A stretch of 6,542 bases of DNA from Chloroflexi bacterium RBG_16_68_14 (GTDB taxonomy: Bacteria; Chloroflexota; Dehalococcoidia; DSTF01; RBG-16-68-14): NCBI GenBank assembly GCA_001796995.1, contig MGOB01000017.1:3549-10090 (forward strand), in the 5' to 3' direction. Shown piece by piece: positions 1 through 6,051 of the stretch. A model generated the notes under the pieces. It was not told where the DNA came from. It searched no databases and saw only the letters and a list, made by a program, of their open reading frames with translations. Each line of letters starts with the position of its first letter. Within the stretch, counting starts at the first letter, position 1. A program made the translations under genes and the position numbers.

Positions 1-641
1 GGACGCCGCTGGGGCTGCTGGCGGCGGGCCTGACGGCGGCCCTGCCGGCCGGCGCCTTCGTCGGGCCGGACTGGCTGCTCTGGTTCACCCTGGGCGGCCT
101 GCTCATCCCCCTGGCCTGGGTCACCGTCCGCGCCGAGCCGGCGACGGCGCTCTTCGACTGGGTCTGGGCCGTCGGCGGCCTGGCCTACGTGGGCCTCCTG
201 GGCGCCCATATCGTCCTGGTGCGGGAGCTGCCCGACGGTCGGGACTGGGTCTACCTGACCGTCTTCGGCACCTTCGCTGTCGATACCAGCGCCTACTTCG
301 TCGGCCGCGCCGTCGGCCGGCAGAAGCTGGCGCCCCACATCAGCCCGGGGAAGACGGTGGAGGGGACGCTGGGCGGGCTGGCGGGCGGCTTCGCGGCGGT
401 GCTGCTCGCTAACTATCTCCTGGGCCTCCGGCTGGAGGTGGCGCTCATCGTCCCGCTGGCGGCGCTCCTCCCCCTGGCCGCGGTGCTGGGCGACCTGGCG
501 GAATCGATCCTGAAGCGGGGCATGCACATCAAGGACGCCAGCCACGTCATCCCCGGCCACGGCGGCTTCCTCGACCGCCTGGACAGCCTGCTCTTCACCT
601 TCCTGGTGGTATACTACTTCGTGACGTGGGTCGTACCGTAG
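1..641 (+). CDS. cdsA: Phosphatidate cytidylyltransferase (CDP-diglyceride synthase), C-terminal part
   Basis: This is an integral membrane enzyme that makes CDP-diacylglycerol from phosphatidic acid and CTP, the branch point of phospholipid synthesis. The reading frame is open from base 3 to the TAG at 639-641, giving 212 residues; the start lies outside the window, and full-length family members are about 260-300 residues. The family signature is complete near the C-terminus: S168, K171-R172, K177-D178, then PGHGGFLDRLD at 184-194. An upstream conserved block around residues 91-121 includes FAVDTSAYF and SPGKTVEG. Hydrophobic segments near residues 5-20, 24-41, 55-73, 82-100, 122-140 and 144-163, plus a C-terminal one near 196-211, fit a polytopic protein. 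It sits upstream of dxr in the same orientation, as in many bacteria where uppS-cdsA-dxr are adjacent. The identification is secure. Confidence 0.95.
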   Translation, partial: TPLGLLAAGLTAALPAGAFVGPDWLLWFTLGGLLIPLAWVTVRAEPATALFDWVWAVGGLAYVGLLGAHIVLVRELPDGRDWVYLTVFGTFAVDTSAYFVGRAVGRQKLAPHISPGKTVEGTLGGLAGGFAAVLLANYLLGLRLEVALIVPLAALLPLAAVLGDLAESILKRGMHIKDASHVIPGHGGFLDRLDSLLFTFLVVYYFVTWVVP

Positions 642-692
642 GGAGGCTATAGCTCTCGCGAGTCTCAGGTTGTCCGCCCCGGCCCCATCCAT

Positions 693-748
693 CCGTAGGG
701 ACAGAGCTTCAGCTCTGTCCGGGCCGAGCTAAAGCTCGGCCCCTACGG
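693..748. repeat. Double-hairpin palindromic element, copy A (upstream of dxr)
   Basis: The outer arms CCGTAGGG (693-700) and CCCTACGG (741-748) are exact inverted repeats. Between them are two perfect hairpins with 10 bp stems and 2-nt loops. The first is at 699-720, stem GGACAGAGCT. The second is at 721-742, stem GGGCCGAGCT. Folded together they form a three-way junction. A near-identical element lies at 1944-2000 and a related simple palindrome at 3452-3479. The element ends 17 bases before the dxr ATG. It is most likely a dispersed intergenic palindromic repeat (REP/BIME-like). No T-run follows, so it does not look like an intrinsic terminator. A role in mRNA stability or leader structure is possible but not shown. 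Confidence 0.85.
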
Positions 749-765
749 GGTCTACCCCCGCTCCC

Positions 766-1917
766 ATGAAGACGAAGCGCCTGGTCATCCTCGGCTCCAC
801 CGGCTCCATCGGCGTGCAGACGCTGGAGGTGGTGCGGAGCTTGGGGGAGCGGTTCCAGGTGCTCGGCCTCGCTGCCGGGCGCAACGTGACCCTGCTGGAG
901 GAGCAGGCGCGGCAGTTCCAGCCGCGGCTCATCTGGTCGGAGGACGATGGGGCGCGGAGGGCGCTGGAGGCGGCTGCCGGGCCGGGGGCGCGCTGGACCC
1001 CCCTGGAGGAGCAGGCCGCCCACCCGGACGCCGACCTGGTGGTGGTGGGGACGGTCGGCCGGGCCGGGCTGATGCCGACGCTGGCCGCCCTGCGGGCGGG
1101 CAAGGCGGTGGCCCTGGCCAACAAGGAGGTGCTGGTGATGGCGGGCGCCGTCGTCACCCGGGCGGCGGCCCAGGGGAAGGGCCAGCTCCTGCCCATCGAC
1201 AGCGAGCACAGCGCCATCTGGCAGTGCCTCTGGGGCGAGAGGAGGTCGTCCATCGCGCGCATCCTGCTCACCGCCTCCGGCGGCGCCTTCCGCGACTACA
1301 CGCAGGAGCAACTGGCCCGCGTCACCCCCGAGGAGGCGATGCAGCACCCGACCTGGCAGATGGGCCGCAAGATCACCGTCGATTCCGCCACGTTGATCAA
1401 CAAGGGGTTCGAGGCCATCGAGACGCGCTGGCTCTTCGATGTGCCGCTGGAGCGCATCGAGGTGGTGCTGCACCGGGAGAGCATCGTCCACTCGCTGGTG
1501 GAGTTCGTCGACGGCTGCGTGAAGGCGCAGCTAGGGGAGCCCGACATGCGCGTGCCCATCCGCATCGCCCTCTGCTACCCGGAGCGCGTCCCCAACGCGG
1601 CGAGGTCGCCCATCGACCTGGCGCGCATCGGCGAGCTCCACTTCGACGCGCCCGACTTTCGGCGCTTCCCGGCGCTGTCGCTGGGCCTGAAGGCGGGCCG
1701 CCGGGGCGGCACCTACCCGGCCGCGTTGGCGGCCGCCGACGAGGTGGCGGTGAATCACTTCCTGGCCGGCCGCCTGCGCTTCACCGATATCGCTGGCCTC
1801 CTGGAGGACGTCCTCTCGACCCACGTGTCCGCAGCCGATACGGATCTGGAGGCCGTGCTGGAGGCGGACGCCTGGGCGCGCACCTACGCCGAGGACTGGG
1901 TGCGCGCTAAGGTGTAA
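766..1917 (+). CDS. dxr: 1-deoxy-D-xylulose 5-phosphate reductoisomerase
   Basis: This cytosolic enzyme converts 1-deoxy-D-xylulose 5-phosphate to 2-C-methyl-D-erythritol 4-phosphate using NADPH and a divalent metal, the first committed MEP-pathway step and the target of fosmidomycin. The protein has 383 residues, close to the usual 380-400. The N-terminal NADPH-binding loop GSTGSIG is at 10-16 and ALANKEVLVMAG at 116-127. The metal ligands are D145 and E147 in PIDSEH, and E216 in NKGFEAIE. The flexible substrate loop carries H194, W197 and M199 in HPTWQMGRK; all of these match the E. coli catalytic residues. The GEPDMRVPI block is at 257-265, followed by the C-terminal helical domain. The ATG gives the expected short lead before the Rossmann strand. 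No Shine-Dalgarno is visible; a small CGGGG/CCCCG hairpin (746-760) lies just before the start. The identification is secure. Confidence 0.98.
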   Translation: MKTKRLVILGSTGSIGVQTLEVVRSLGERFQVLGLAAGRNVTLLEEQARQFQPRLIWSEDDGARRALEAAAGPGARWTPLEEQAAHPDADLVVVGTVGRAGLMPTLAALRAGKAVALANKEVLVMAGAVVTRAAAQGKGQLLPIDSEHSAIWQCLWGERRSSIARILLTASGGAFRDYTQEQLARVTPEEAMQHPTWQMGRKITVDSATLINKGFEAIETRWLFDVPLERIEVVLHRESIVHSLVEFVDGCVKAQLGEPDMRVPIRIALCYPERVPNAARSPIDLARIGELHFDAPDFRRFPALSLGLKAGRRGGTYPAALAAADEVAVNHFLAGRLRFTDIAGLLEDVLSTHVSAADTDLEAVLEADAWARTYAEDWVRAKV

Positions 1918-1930
1918 CGGCGAAGGGCGG

Positions 1931-1946
1931 CGGGTGCCGGCACCCG
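1931..1946. repeat. Perfect 16-bp palindrome after dxr
   Basis: CGGGTGCCGGCACCCG is a perfect 16-base palindrome beginning 13 bases after the dxr stop. It abuts and overlaps by three bases the double-hairpin element that starts at 1944. It could form a short strong hairpin at the 3' end of the dxr message, but no T-run follows, so a terminator call is not supported. Confidence 0.55.
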
Positions 1947-2000
1947 TAGGGACAGGCCTTCAGGCCTGTCCTGGGCCGAGCTGAAGCTCGGCCCCTACGG
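1944..2000. repeat. Double-hairpin palindromic element, copy B (upstream of rseP)
   Basis: This is the second copy of the element at 693-748, with the same outer arms CCGTAGGG (1944-1951) and CCCTACGG (1993-2000). Hairpin 1 is at 1950-1971 with stem GGACAGGCCT, and hairpin 2 at 1973-1994 with stem GGGCCGAGCT. Compared with copy A, hairpin 1 differs at two stem positions on each side and both pairs stay complementary. The only other changes are one loop base in hairpin 2 and one extra T between the hairpins. The copy ends 46 bases before the rseP ATG. It is most likely a dispersed repeat kept as a fold. Confidence 0.85.
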
Positions 2001-2046
2001 GGAGCGAATCTGCCCGTCGATGCGTTACCATAAGAGAACCTAGCCT

Positions 2047-3258
2047 ATGTCGATCATCTTCCAGTCGGTCCTGCCCTTCCTGGCCATGCTCGTCGTCCTC
2101 ATCGTCGTGCATGAGCTGGGGCACTTCGTCACCGCCAAGCTGGCCGGCGTGAAGGTGCTGGAGTTCGGCCTCGGCTATCCGCCGCGCCTGTGGGGGATCA
2201 AGCGGGGAGAGACGGAGTACACCTTCAACGCTCTCCCCCTGGGCGGCTTCGTGCGGCTGCTGGGCGAGGAGGACCCCGGCGACCCGCGCAGCCTGGCGGC
2301 CAAGCCCCGCTGGGTGCGGCTGGTGGTGCTGGGCTCCGGCGCGGCGATGAACGTGGCGCTGGCCGTCTTCCTCTTCGGCCTGGCGCTCACGATCCCGCGC
2401 GAGGTGGACATCAGCCGGGCCCGGATCGCAGAGGTGGTGCCGGGGAGCCCGGCCGAGGAGGCCGGGCTGAAGCCGGGCGACACCATCTTCGCCGTCAACG
2501 GCCGGGAGGTGCAGAGCATCGGCGAGCTGGGCTACCAGATCCGCCTCAACCTGGGCGAGACGGTCACCTTCAAGGTCCGCCGGACGGAGGGCACGAGCGG
2601 CGCCGAGTTCATCGAGGTGCCGGCGTACGCCCGCTGGTCTGCTCCCAACTACATCGACGAGGACGGCAACGAGCGGCCGCAGGGGCCCACCGGCATCACC
2701 ATCGGCCCGGCGTACGGCTCCATCCAGCCCATCCCGCCCGAGGAGCGAGAGGAGATCGCCAAGGAGCTCCTACCGGGCGAGCCGGTTCCCACCACGCGCC
2801 TGGTGCCCTTCAGCGAGACCCAGTGGAAGCCGCCCTGGGAGGCGCTGCCCGAGGGCGCCCGCCGCGCCTACGACTCGATCATCCTTGCCCGCAACGAGAT
2901 CATTTCCCGCATCAAGGGCGGCGTCGGTGGCAGCGGGGGCTTCAAGGTGACCGGCCCGGTGGGCATCGCCCAGCTCACCGGCGAGGTGGTGGAGGAGGCG
3001 GGCTGGAAGTCGCTCATGGACTTCGCCGCCCTCATCAGCATGAACCTGGCGGTCCTCAACATCCTGCCCCTGCCTATGCTGGACGGAGGGCGGATCGTCT
3101 TCGTCCTCCTGGAGTTCCTGCGGGGTGGCCGGCGGGTGGCGCCCCAGAAAGAGGCGCTGGTCCACTTCGTGGGGCTGGTGGCGCTCCTCACCCTGGCCGT
3201 GGTCATCACCTACTTCGACGTCGTCCGCATCTTCCAGGGCGAGGGCATCCTGCGCTAG
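2047..3258 (+). CDS. rseP: RseP-type site-2 intramembrane zinc metalloprotease, single PDZ
   Basis: This inner-membrane protease cuts transmembrane substrates; in E. coli the homologue completes RseA anti-sigma cleavage. The 403-residue protein has the zinc motif HELGH at 22-26 (H22, E23, H26) in the first membrane segment (about 7-27). FNALPLGGFV follows at 60-69, then a second membrane segment near 92-115 and one PDZ domain near 125-180 (PGSPAEEAGLKPGD). GPVGIAQ is at 303-309. The third zinc ligand is D346 in NILPLPMLDGG (338-348), and a last membrane segment spans about 372-392. Family M50B is clear. The stretch 181-300 between PDZ and GPVGI is long for a single-PDZ member, and the role there is unknown. 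A weak purine-rich AAGAGA (2032-2037) precedes the ATG by nine bases. The true substrate cannot be read here; no sigma/anti-sigma gene is in the window. Confidence 0.95.
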   Translation: MSIIFQSVLPFLAMLVVLIVVHELGHFVTAKLAGVKVLEFGLGYPPRLWGIKRGETEYTFNALPLGGFVRLLGEEDPGDPRSLAAKPRWVRLVVLGSGAAMNVALAVFLFGLALTIPREVDISRARIAEVVPGSPAEEAGLKPGDTIFAVNGREVQSIGELGYQIRLNLGETVTFKVRRTEGTSGAEFIEVPAYARWSAPNYIDEDGNERPQGPTGITIGPAYGSIQPIPPEEREEIAKELLPGEPVPTTRLVPFSETQWKPPWEALPEGARRAYDSIILARNEIISRIKGGVGGSGGFKVTGPVGIAQLTGEVVEEAGWKSLMDFAALISMNLAVLNILPLPMLDGGRIVFVLLEFLRGGRRVAPQKEALVHFVGLVALLTLAVVITYFDVVRIFQGEGILR

Positions 3259-3268
3259 GACAGACGAA

Positions 3269-3392
3269 TGTCATGCTGAGTCCTTCCACGGGAAGGACGA
3301 AGCATCTCGTCACTCGAAGCACCAACGTCGGCGCTTCATAGCGACCTGTGGTACATGGAGCGAGGAGACCCTTCGCTTCGCTCAGGGTGACA
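3269..3392. mobile_element. MITE-like element with imperfect terminal inverted repeats
   Basis: The left end TGTCATGCTGAG (3269-3280) and right end CTCAGGGTGACA (3381-3392) are inverted repeats matching at 10 of 12 positions. Inside the left end is a hairpin, TCCTTCC-acg-GGAAGGA (3281-3297), followed by CGAAGCATCTCG. The right end has GAGACCCTTCGCTTCGCTCAG, whose complement resembles the left interior (CTGAG...CGAAG...CTC). There is no coding capacity and no transposase. Short elements with these ends are, to my knowledge, widespread between genes in Chloroflexota and other bacteria, so a non-autonomous dispersed element is the likely reading. No clear target-site duplication is visible. It starts 11 bases after the rseP stop. 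Confidence 0.65.
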
Positions 3393-3451
3393 GAAGAAGA
3401 GGGATTCTTGCTGCTTCGCCCATCTACGGTGGAGCAGAACCGATCGGCGAA

Positions 3452-3479
3452 GTAGGGGCAGTTCGCGAACCGCCCCTAC
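3452..3479. repeat. Palindrome with GTAGGGGC arms (upstream of ispG)
   Basis: GTAGGGGC (3452-3459) pairs with GCCCCTAC (3472-3479), and the centre GTTCGCGAAC (3461-3470) is itself a perfect palindrome. The only mismatch is A3460 against C3471. The arm resembles those of the two double-hairpin elements upstream of dxr and rseP, but the interior is unrelated. It ends 41 bases before the ispG ATG with no T-run. It is probably a member of the same broad class of intergenic palindromes. Confidence 0.7.
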
Positions 3480-3520
3480 GCTTCCGTCCACTGCCTTCTT
3501 CGAGCTAAGCTATATCTGCC

Positions 3521-4675
3521 ATGACCCAGCGGCGGCCCACCAAGCCCGTCTTCATCGGCGACGTGCAGGTCGGCGGCGATGCCCCCATCGTCGTCCAGTC
3601 GATGTGCTCCACCGATACGGCGGACGTGCAAGCGACGCTGCGCCAGATCCAGGAGCTGGCCGGTCTGGGCTGCGAGATCGTGCGCGTCGCCGTGCCGGAC
3701 AAGGAGGCGGCCGCCGCCCTGCCGGAGCTGGTGCAGAAGACGCCGGTCCCCCTCGTCGCCGACATCCACTTCGACTACCGCTGGGCGCTGGCGGCGCTCA
3801 GCGCGGGCGTCCACGGCCTGCGCCTCAACCCCGGCAACATCCGCGACCCGGAGAAGATCAAGCGGGTCGTCCAGGCGGCGAAGGCGCGGGGCGTACCCAT
3901 CCGCGTCGGCGTCAATGCGGGCAGCCTGCCGCCGCTGCCGTCGCTCGGGGAGGGCGAGCTGCCGCCCCCGATGCACCAGCGCATGGTTGACGCGGCGCTC
4001 TGGGAGATCGGGCTCCTGGAGGAGCAGGGCTTCGACCAGATCAAGATCTCGCTCAAGGCCTTCGACGTGCCCACCATGGTCCAGGCCTACCGCGAGTTGG
4101 CGCCCAAGGTGCCCTACCCCTTCCACCTGGGCGTGACCGAGGCGGGCACTCCCAGGGCGGGCTCGGTGCGCAGCGCCATCGGCATCGGCATCCTCCTCTC
4201 GGAGGGGATCGGCGATACGATCCGCGTCTCGCTGGCGGCCGACCCGAGGGAAGAGGTGCCGGTCTGCTGGGACATCCTCGCCTCCCTCAACCTGCGCCAG
4301 CGCGGCCCCATCCTGGTCGCCTGCCCCACCTGCGGCCGCATCGAGATCGACCTGATCCCGCTGGCGAACCAGGTGGAGGCGCACTTCCAGAAGCTGGGCA
4401 AGCCGATCACGGTGGCGGTGATGGGCTGCGTGGTGAACGGCCCGGGCGAGGCGAAGATGGCGGACCTGGGCATCGCCGGCGGCAAGGGCCGAGGCGTCAT
4501 CTTCCGCAAGGGGCAGGTGGTGAAGACCGTCGATGAGAAGGACTTCCTCTCCGCCCTCATCGAGGAGGGCGACAAGGTGATCGCGGAGCTGGAAGCTCGG
4601 GTGGACGGTACCGGCTCCGGCCTTGCCCCCGACCCAGTCATCCCCCTCGAGGAGATCCCGCACCCTAAGAGATGA
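3521..4675 (+). CDS. ispG: 4-hydroxy-3-methylbut-2-en-1-yl diphosphate synthase (HMBPP synthase)
   Basis: This cytosolic iron-sulfur enzyme converts 2-C-methyl-D-erythritol 2,4-cyclodiphosphate to HMBPP, the penultimate MEP-pathway step. The 384-residue protein has the short bacterial form: an N-terminal TIM barrel (VGGDAPIVVQSM at 17-28, VADIHFDYRWAL at 79-90, GLRLNPGNI at 99-107, VGVNAGSL at 129-136, KISLKAFDV at 175-183, HLGVTEAG at 202-209) and a C-terminal cluster domain. The [4Fe-4S] ligands are C268 and C271 in ACPTCGR, C303 in MGCVVNGPGEA, and E310, equivalent to E. coli C270, C273, C305 and E312. The chosen ATG places the usual RxTKPVFIGDV start at residue 5. No Shine-Dalgarno is visible; an AT-rich TAAGCTATAT (3505-3514) lies just upstream and might be a weak -10 element. 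Its stop overlaps the next ATG. The identification is secure. Confidence 0.98.
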   Translation: MTQRRPTKPVFIGDVQVGGDAPIVVQSMCSTDTADVQATLRQIQELAGLGCEIVRVAVPDKEAAAALPELVQKTPVPLVADIHFDYRWALAALSAGVHGLRLNPGNIRDPEKIKRVVQAAKARGVPIRVGVNAGSLPPLPSLGEGELPPPMHQRMVDAALWEIGLLEEQGFDQIKISLKAFDVPTMVQAYRELAPKVPYPFHLGVTEAGTPRAGSVRSAIGIGILLSEGIGDTIRVSLAADPREEVPVCWDILASLNLRQRGPILVACPTCGRIEIDLIPLANQVEAHFQKLGKPITVAVMGCVVNGPGEAKMADLGIAGGKGRGVIFRKGQVVKTVDEKDFLSALIEEGDKVIAELEARVDGTGSGLAPDPVIPLEEIPHPKR

Positions 4676-5841
4676 GACCATCGCTTGGCCGCTGGCATCT
4701 CCTTGCGGCGGGCGCGCTGCTGGCATCTGTCTTGGCTCTCTCGTGCGGCGAGGAGGACACATCGGAGCAAGAGACGCCTACGACCACCATCGCTGCTGCG
4801 CCCGATTCCTCACCGACCGCTGCTACCGGTGCGGTCGCCCCGTACATGTCCTTCGCGGACGAGATGGCGGCGGCGCTGGAGCGAGAAGACGTGGCCTGGT
4901 TTGTCCAGCAGTTGGGTGACGGAGGCACGTCCATTCAAGTAGTTCAATGGCGCGAGGACAGACTCATCGCTGGTTCCCAGGACTTTGAGGCATTCATGAA
5001 CACCGCCTTTCGCTCGGTGGACGAAGAGGCAGAAGACGAGTACGGCGCCGGACCACTGCGGCTGTACGCGGTAGGCGAGCAGACGCTCCGTGGGGACGTC
5101 CGCGTCGTGCATCTGTTGCTCACCGGCATCATGGAGGCGCCGCAGCCCGGGCGGTGGGCTCTGGTCCTTAAGACAGGGGAGGAGTTGCAGGTTCACGAGG
5201 TCCTCGAACTCCCCCCGGCCGCGGCAGAGCAGCTCCTCGCGTTCCGGCCGCTCCCGCAGCCCGAGCCTGACCCTGCCACGTACCCCGGGGGCTTCGCCAC
5301 CCTCGTCGATGAGCTCCGGCAAGCGCTGAGCGCCCGGGACGGTGGCGCGATAGTCGCCCGTCTCCTGACGTGGCCCCTCACCTGCGACGAGCAGACGGCG
5401 CTCTATACGCCGTTTTGCAGAAGCCAGCCCGCGGGGACAGTCATGGACATCGTGAACTGGGGTTGGCGTTGCGTCCAATGCTCTCCTGGTGGTGATGGGT
5501 ATGCGACTCCGGACGAAATCAAGGCTTGGCTCGATCGCTTCTTTGCGAGCACGCAGACCTCGGCGGCCGACGACCTCGGCCCCGCCGCTCTTCAGCTGGA
5601 ATCGATCTCCCTGGAGCTAAGCGGCTACTCCATCAACGTCACCGGCGTCGGCGACCCTGCCATCCTGGACTACCCCCGCCCGCCAGGCCGGTGGGTCTTC
5701 ACCTTCCACACCCTGGCCGAGGGTGACGAGTGGCGCATCGTCGAACTGCAGGTGGCTGACCCGGACAACAGCCGCTGGGTGCTGGAGACGTGGCGGGGCA
5801 CCGGCATCATCACCTGGACGCGCTGGCCACCCAGCGACTAG
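4672..5841 (+). CDS. Uncharacterised two-domain lipoprotein
   Basis: I do not recognise this family. The 389-residue protein starts with a signal sequence: positive residues R2 and R7, a hydrophobic core near 9-23, then LALSC with C25 as probable lipidation site (A at -3 is less usual than L). Residues 26-57 are a Ser/Thr/Ala/Pro-rich linker. Two similar halves follow, about 60-180 and 208-362. Matching blocks are FADEMAAALEREDV (61-74) with LVDELRQALSARDG (211-224), DFEAFMNTAFRS (104-115) with EIKAWLDRFFAS (282-293), and PGRWALVLKTGEELQVHEVLEL (159-180) with PGRWVFTFHTLAEGDEWRIVEL (338-359). The pattern suggests an alpha+beta fold, perhaps NTF2-like. Only the second half has cysteines, C238, C249, C267 and C270, possibly disulfides. 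The ATG overlaps the ispG TGA (ATGA), suggesting translational coupling. Parts near 4920-5000 look less GC-rich than the neighbours. Surface location is inferred. Confidence 0.8.
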   Translation: MRPSLGRWHLLAAGALLASVLALSCGEEDTSEQETPTTTIAAAPDSSPTAATGAVAPYMSFADEMAAALEREDVAWFVQQLGDGGTSIQVVQWREDRLIAGSQDFEAFMNTAFRSVDEEAEDEYGAGPLRLYAVGEQTLRGDVRVVHLLLTGIMEAPQPGRWALVLKTGEELQVHEVLELPPAAAEQLLAFRPLPQPEPDPATYPGGFATLVDELRQALSARDGGAIVARLLTWPLTCDEQTALYTPFCRSQPAGTVMDIVNWGWRCVQCSPGGDGYATPDEIKAWLDRFFASTQTSAADDLGPAALQLESISLELSGYSINVTGVGDPAILDYPRPPGRWVFTFHTLAEGDEWRIVELQVADPDNSRWVLETWRGTGIITWTRWPPSD

Positions 5842-5886
5842 CCTGCAAGTATGCACGTGGTCGCATCTGTGGCTCGCCCTCTGACG

Positions 5887-5938
5887 GCTGATCGCTGATG
5901 GCTGAGAGCCTCATCTCCCTCTCCACCATGTGGGCGCA
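5887..5938 (+). repeat. 5'-gene-end direct repeat, copy 1 (truncated gene start)
   Basis: These 52 bases are identical to 6222-6273, which contains the first 41 coding bases of the epimerase gene. From the ATG at 5898 the copy encodes MAESLISLSTMWA. The reading frame then enters a palindromic repeat and stops at TGA 6054-6056 after 52 codons, with no epimerase sequence beyond residue 13. It begins with a 7-bp repeat, GCTGATC-GCTGATG-GCTGAGA. It is best read as a duplicated or orphaned gene start, not a functional gene. Confidence 0.75.
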
Positions 5939-6049
5939 CTCCCTCACCCCGTCTCAGCGGTGGGTGTTTTGTCGACGACGGATCGCCCCTCTCCCGCTCG
6001 AGGGAGAGGCCTGCCCTGAGCGGAGCCGAAGGGGGACGGGGGCGAGGGA
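5939..6049. repeat. Palindromic repeat element, copy 1, with nested second repeat
   Basis: The first 59 bases (5939-5997) are identical to 6104-6162. A hairpin is formed by CCTCTCCC (5988-5995) and GGGAGAGG (6002-6009). The ends CCCTCACCCC and GGGGGCGAGGG are roughly complementary, giving an element with a long imperfect stem. In the right half, CTGAGCGGAGCCGAAGGG (6016-6033) interrupts the symmetry compared with copy 2. This motif closely resembles the complement of 3369-3385 in the element after rseP. Elements of this CCCTCACCC...GGGAGAGGGG type are common non-coding repeats in many bacterial genomes. Confidence 0.65.
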
Positions 6050-6051
6050 GG

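Noticed and set aside
693..748. Riboswitch or T-box upstream of dxr
   Set aside because: Symmetric double hairpin with a second copy upstream of an unrelated gene; no known aptamer core recognised.
709..1491. 260-codon antisense open frame opposite dxr
   Set aside because: It is a shadow of a complete, highly conserved dxr; low-complexity composition and no family features.
1931..2000. Intrinsic terminator after dxr
   Set aside because: Strong hairpins but no following run of T; the bases after 2000 are GGAGCGAATC.
2190..3341. 383-codon plus-strand frame overlapping rseP
   Set aside because: An out-of-frame reading of rseP rich in G, R, P and H; the rseP frame has all motifs in order.
3476..4762. 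428-codon antisense open frame on the minus strand, longer than ispG itself
   Set aside because: It mirrors ispG codon structure in GC-rich DNA, its composition is dominated by R, D, H, A and L without a recognisable fold, and the plus strand encodes a complete IspG with all catalytic residues.
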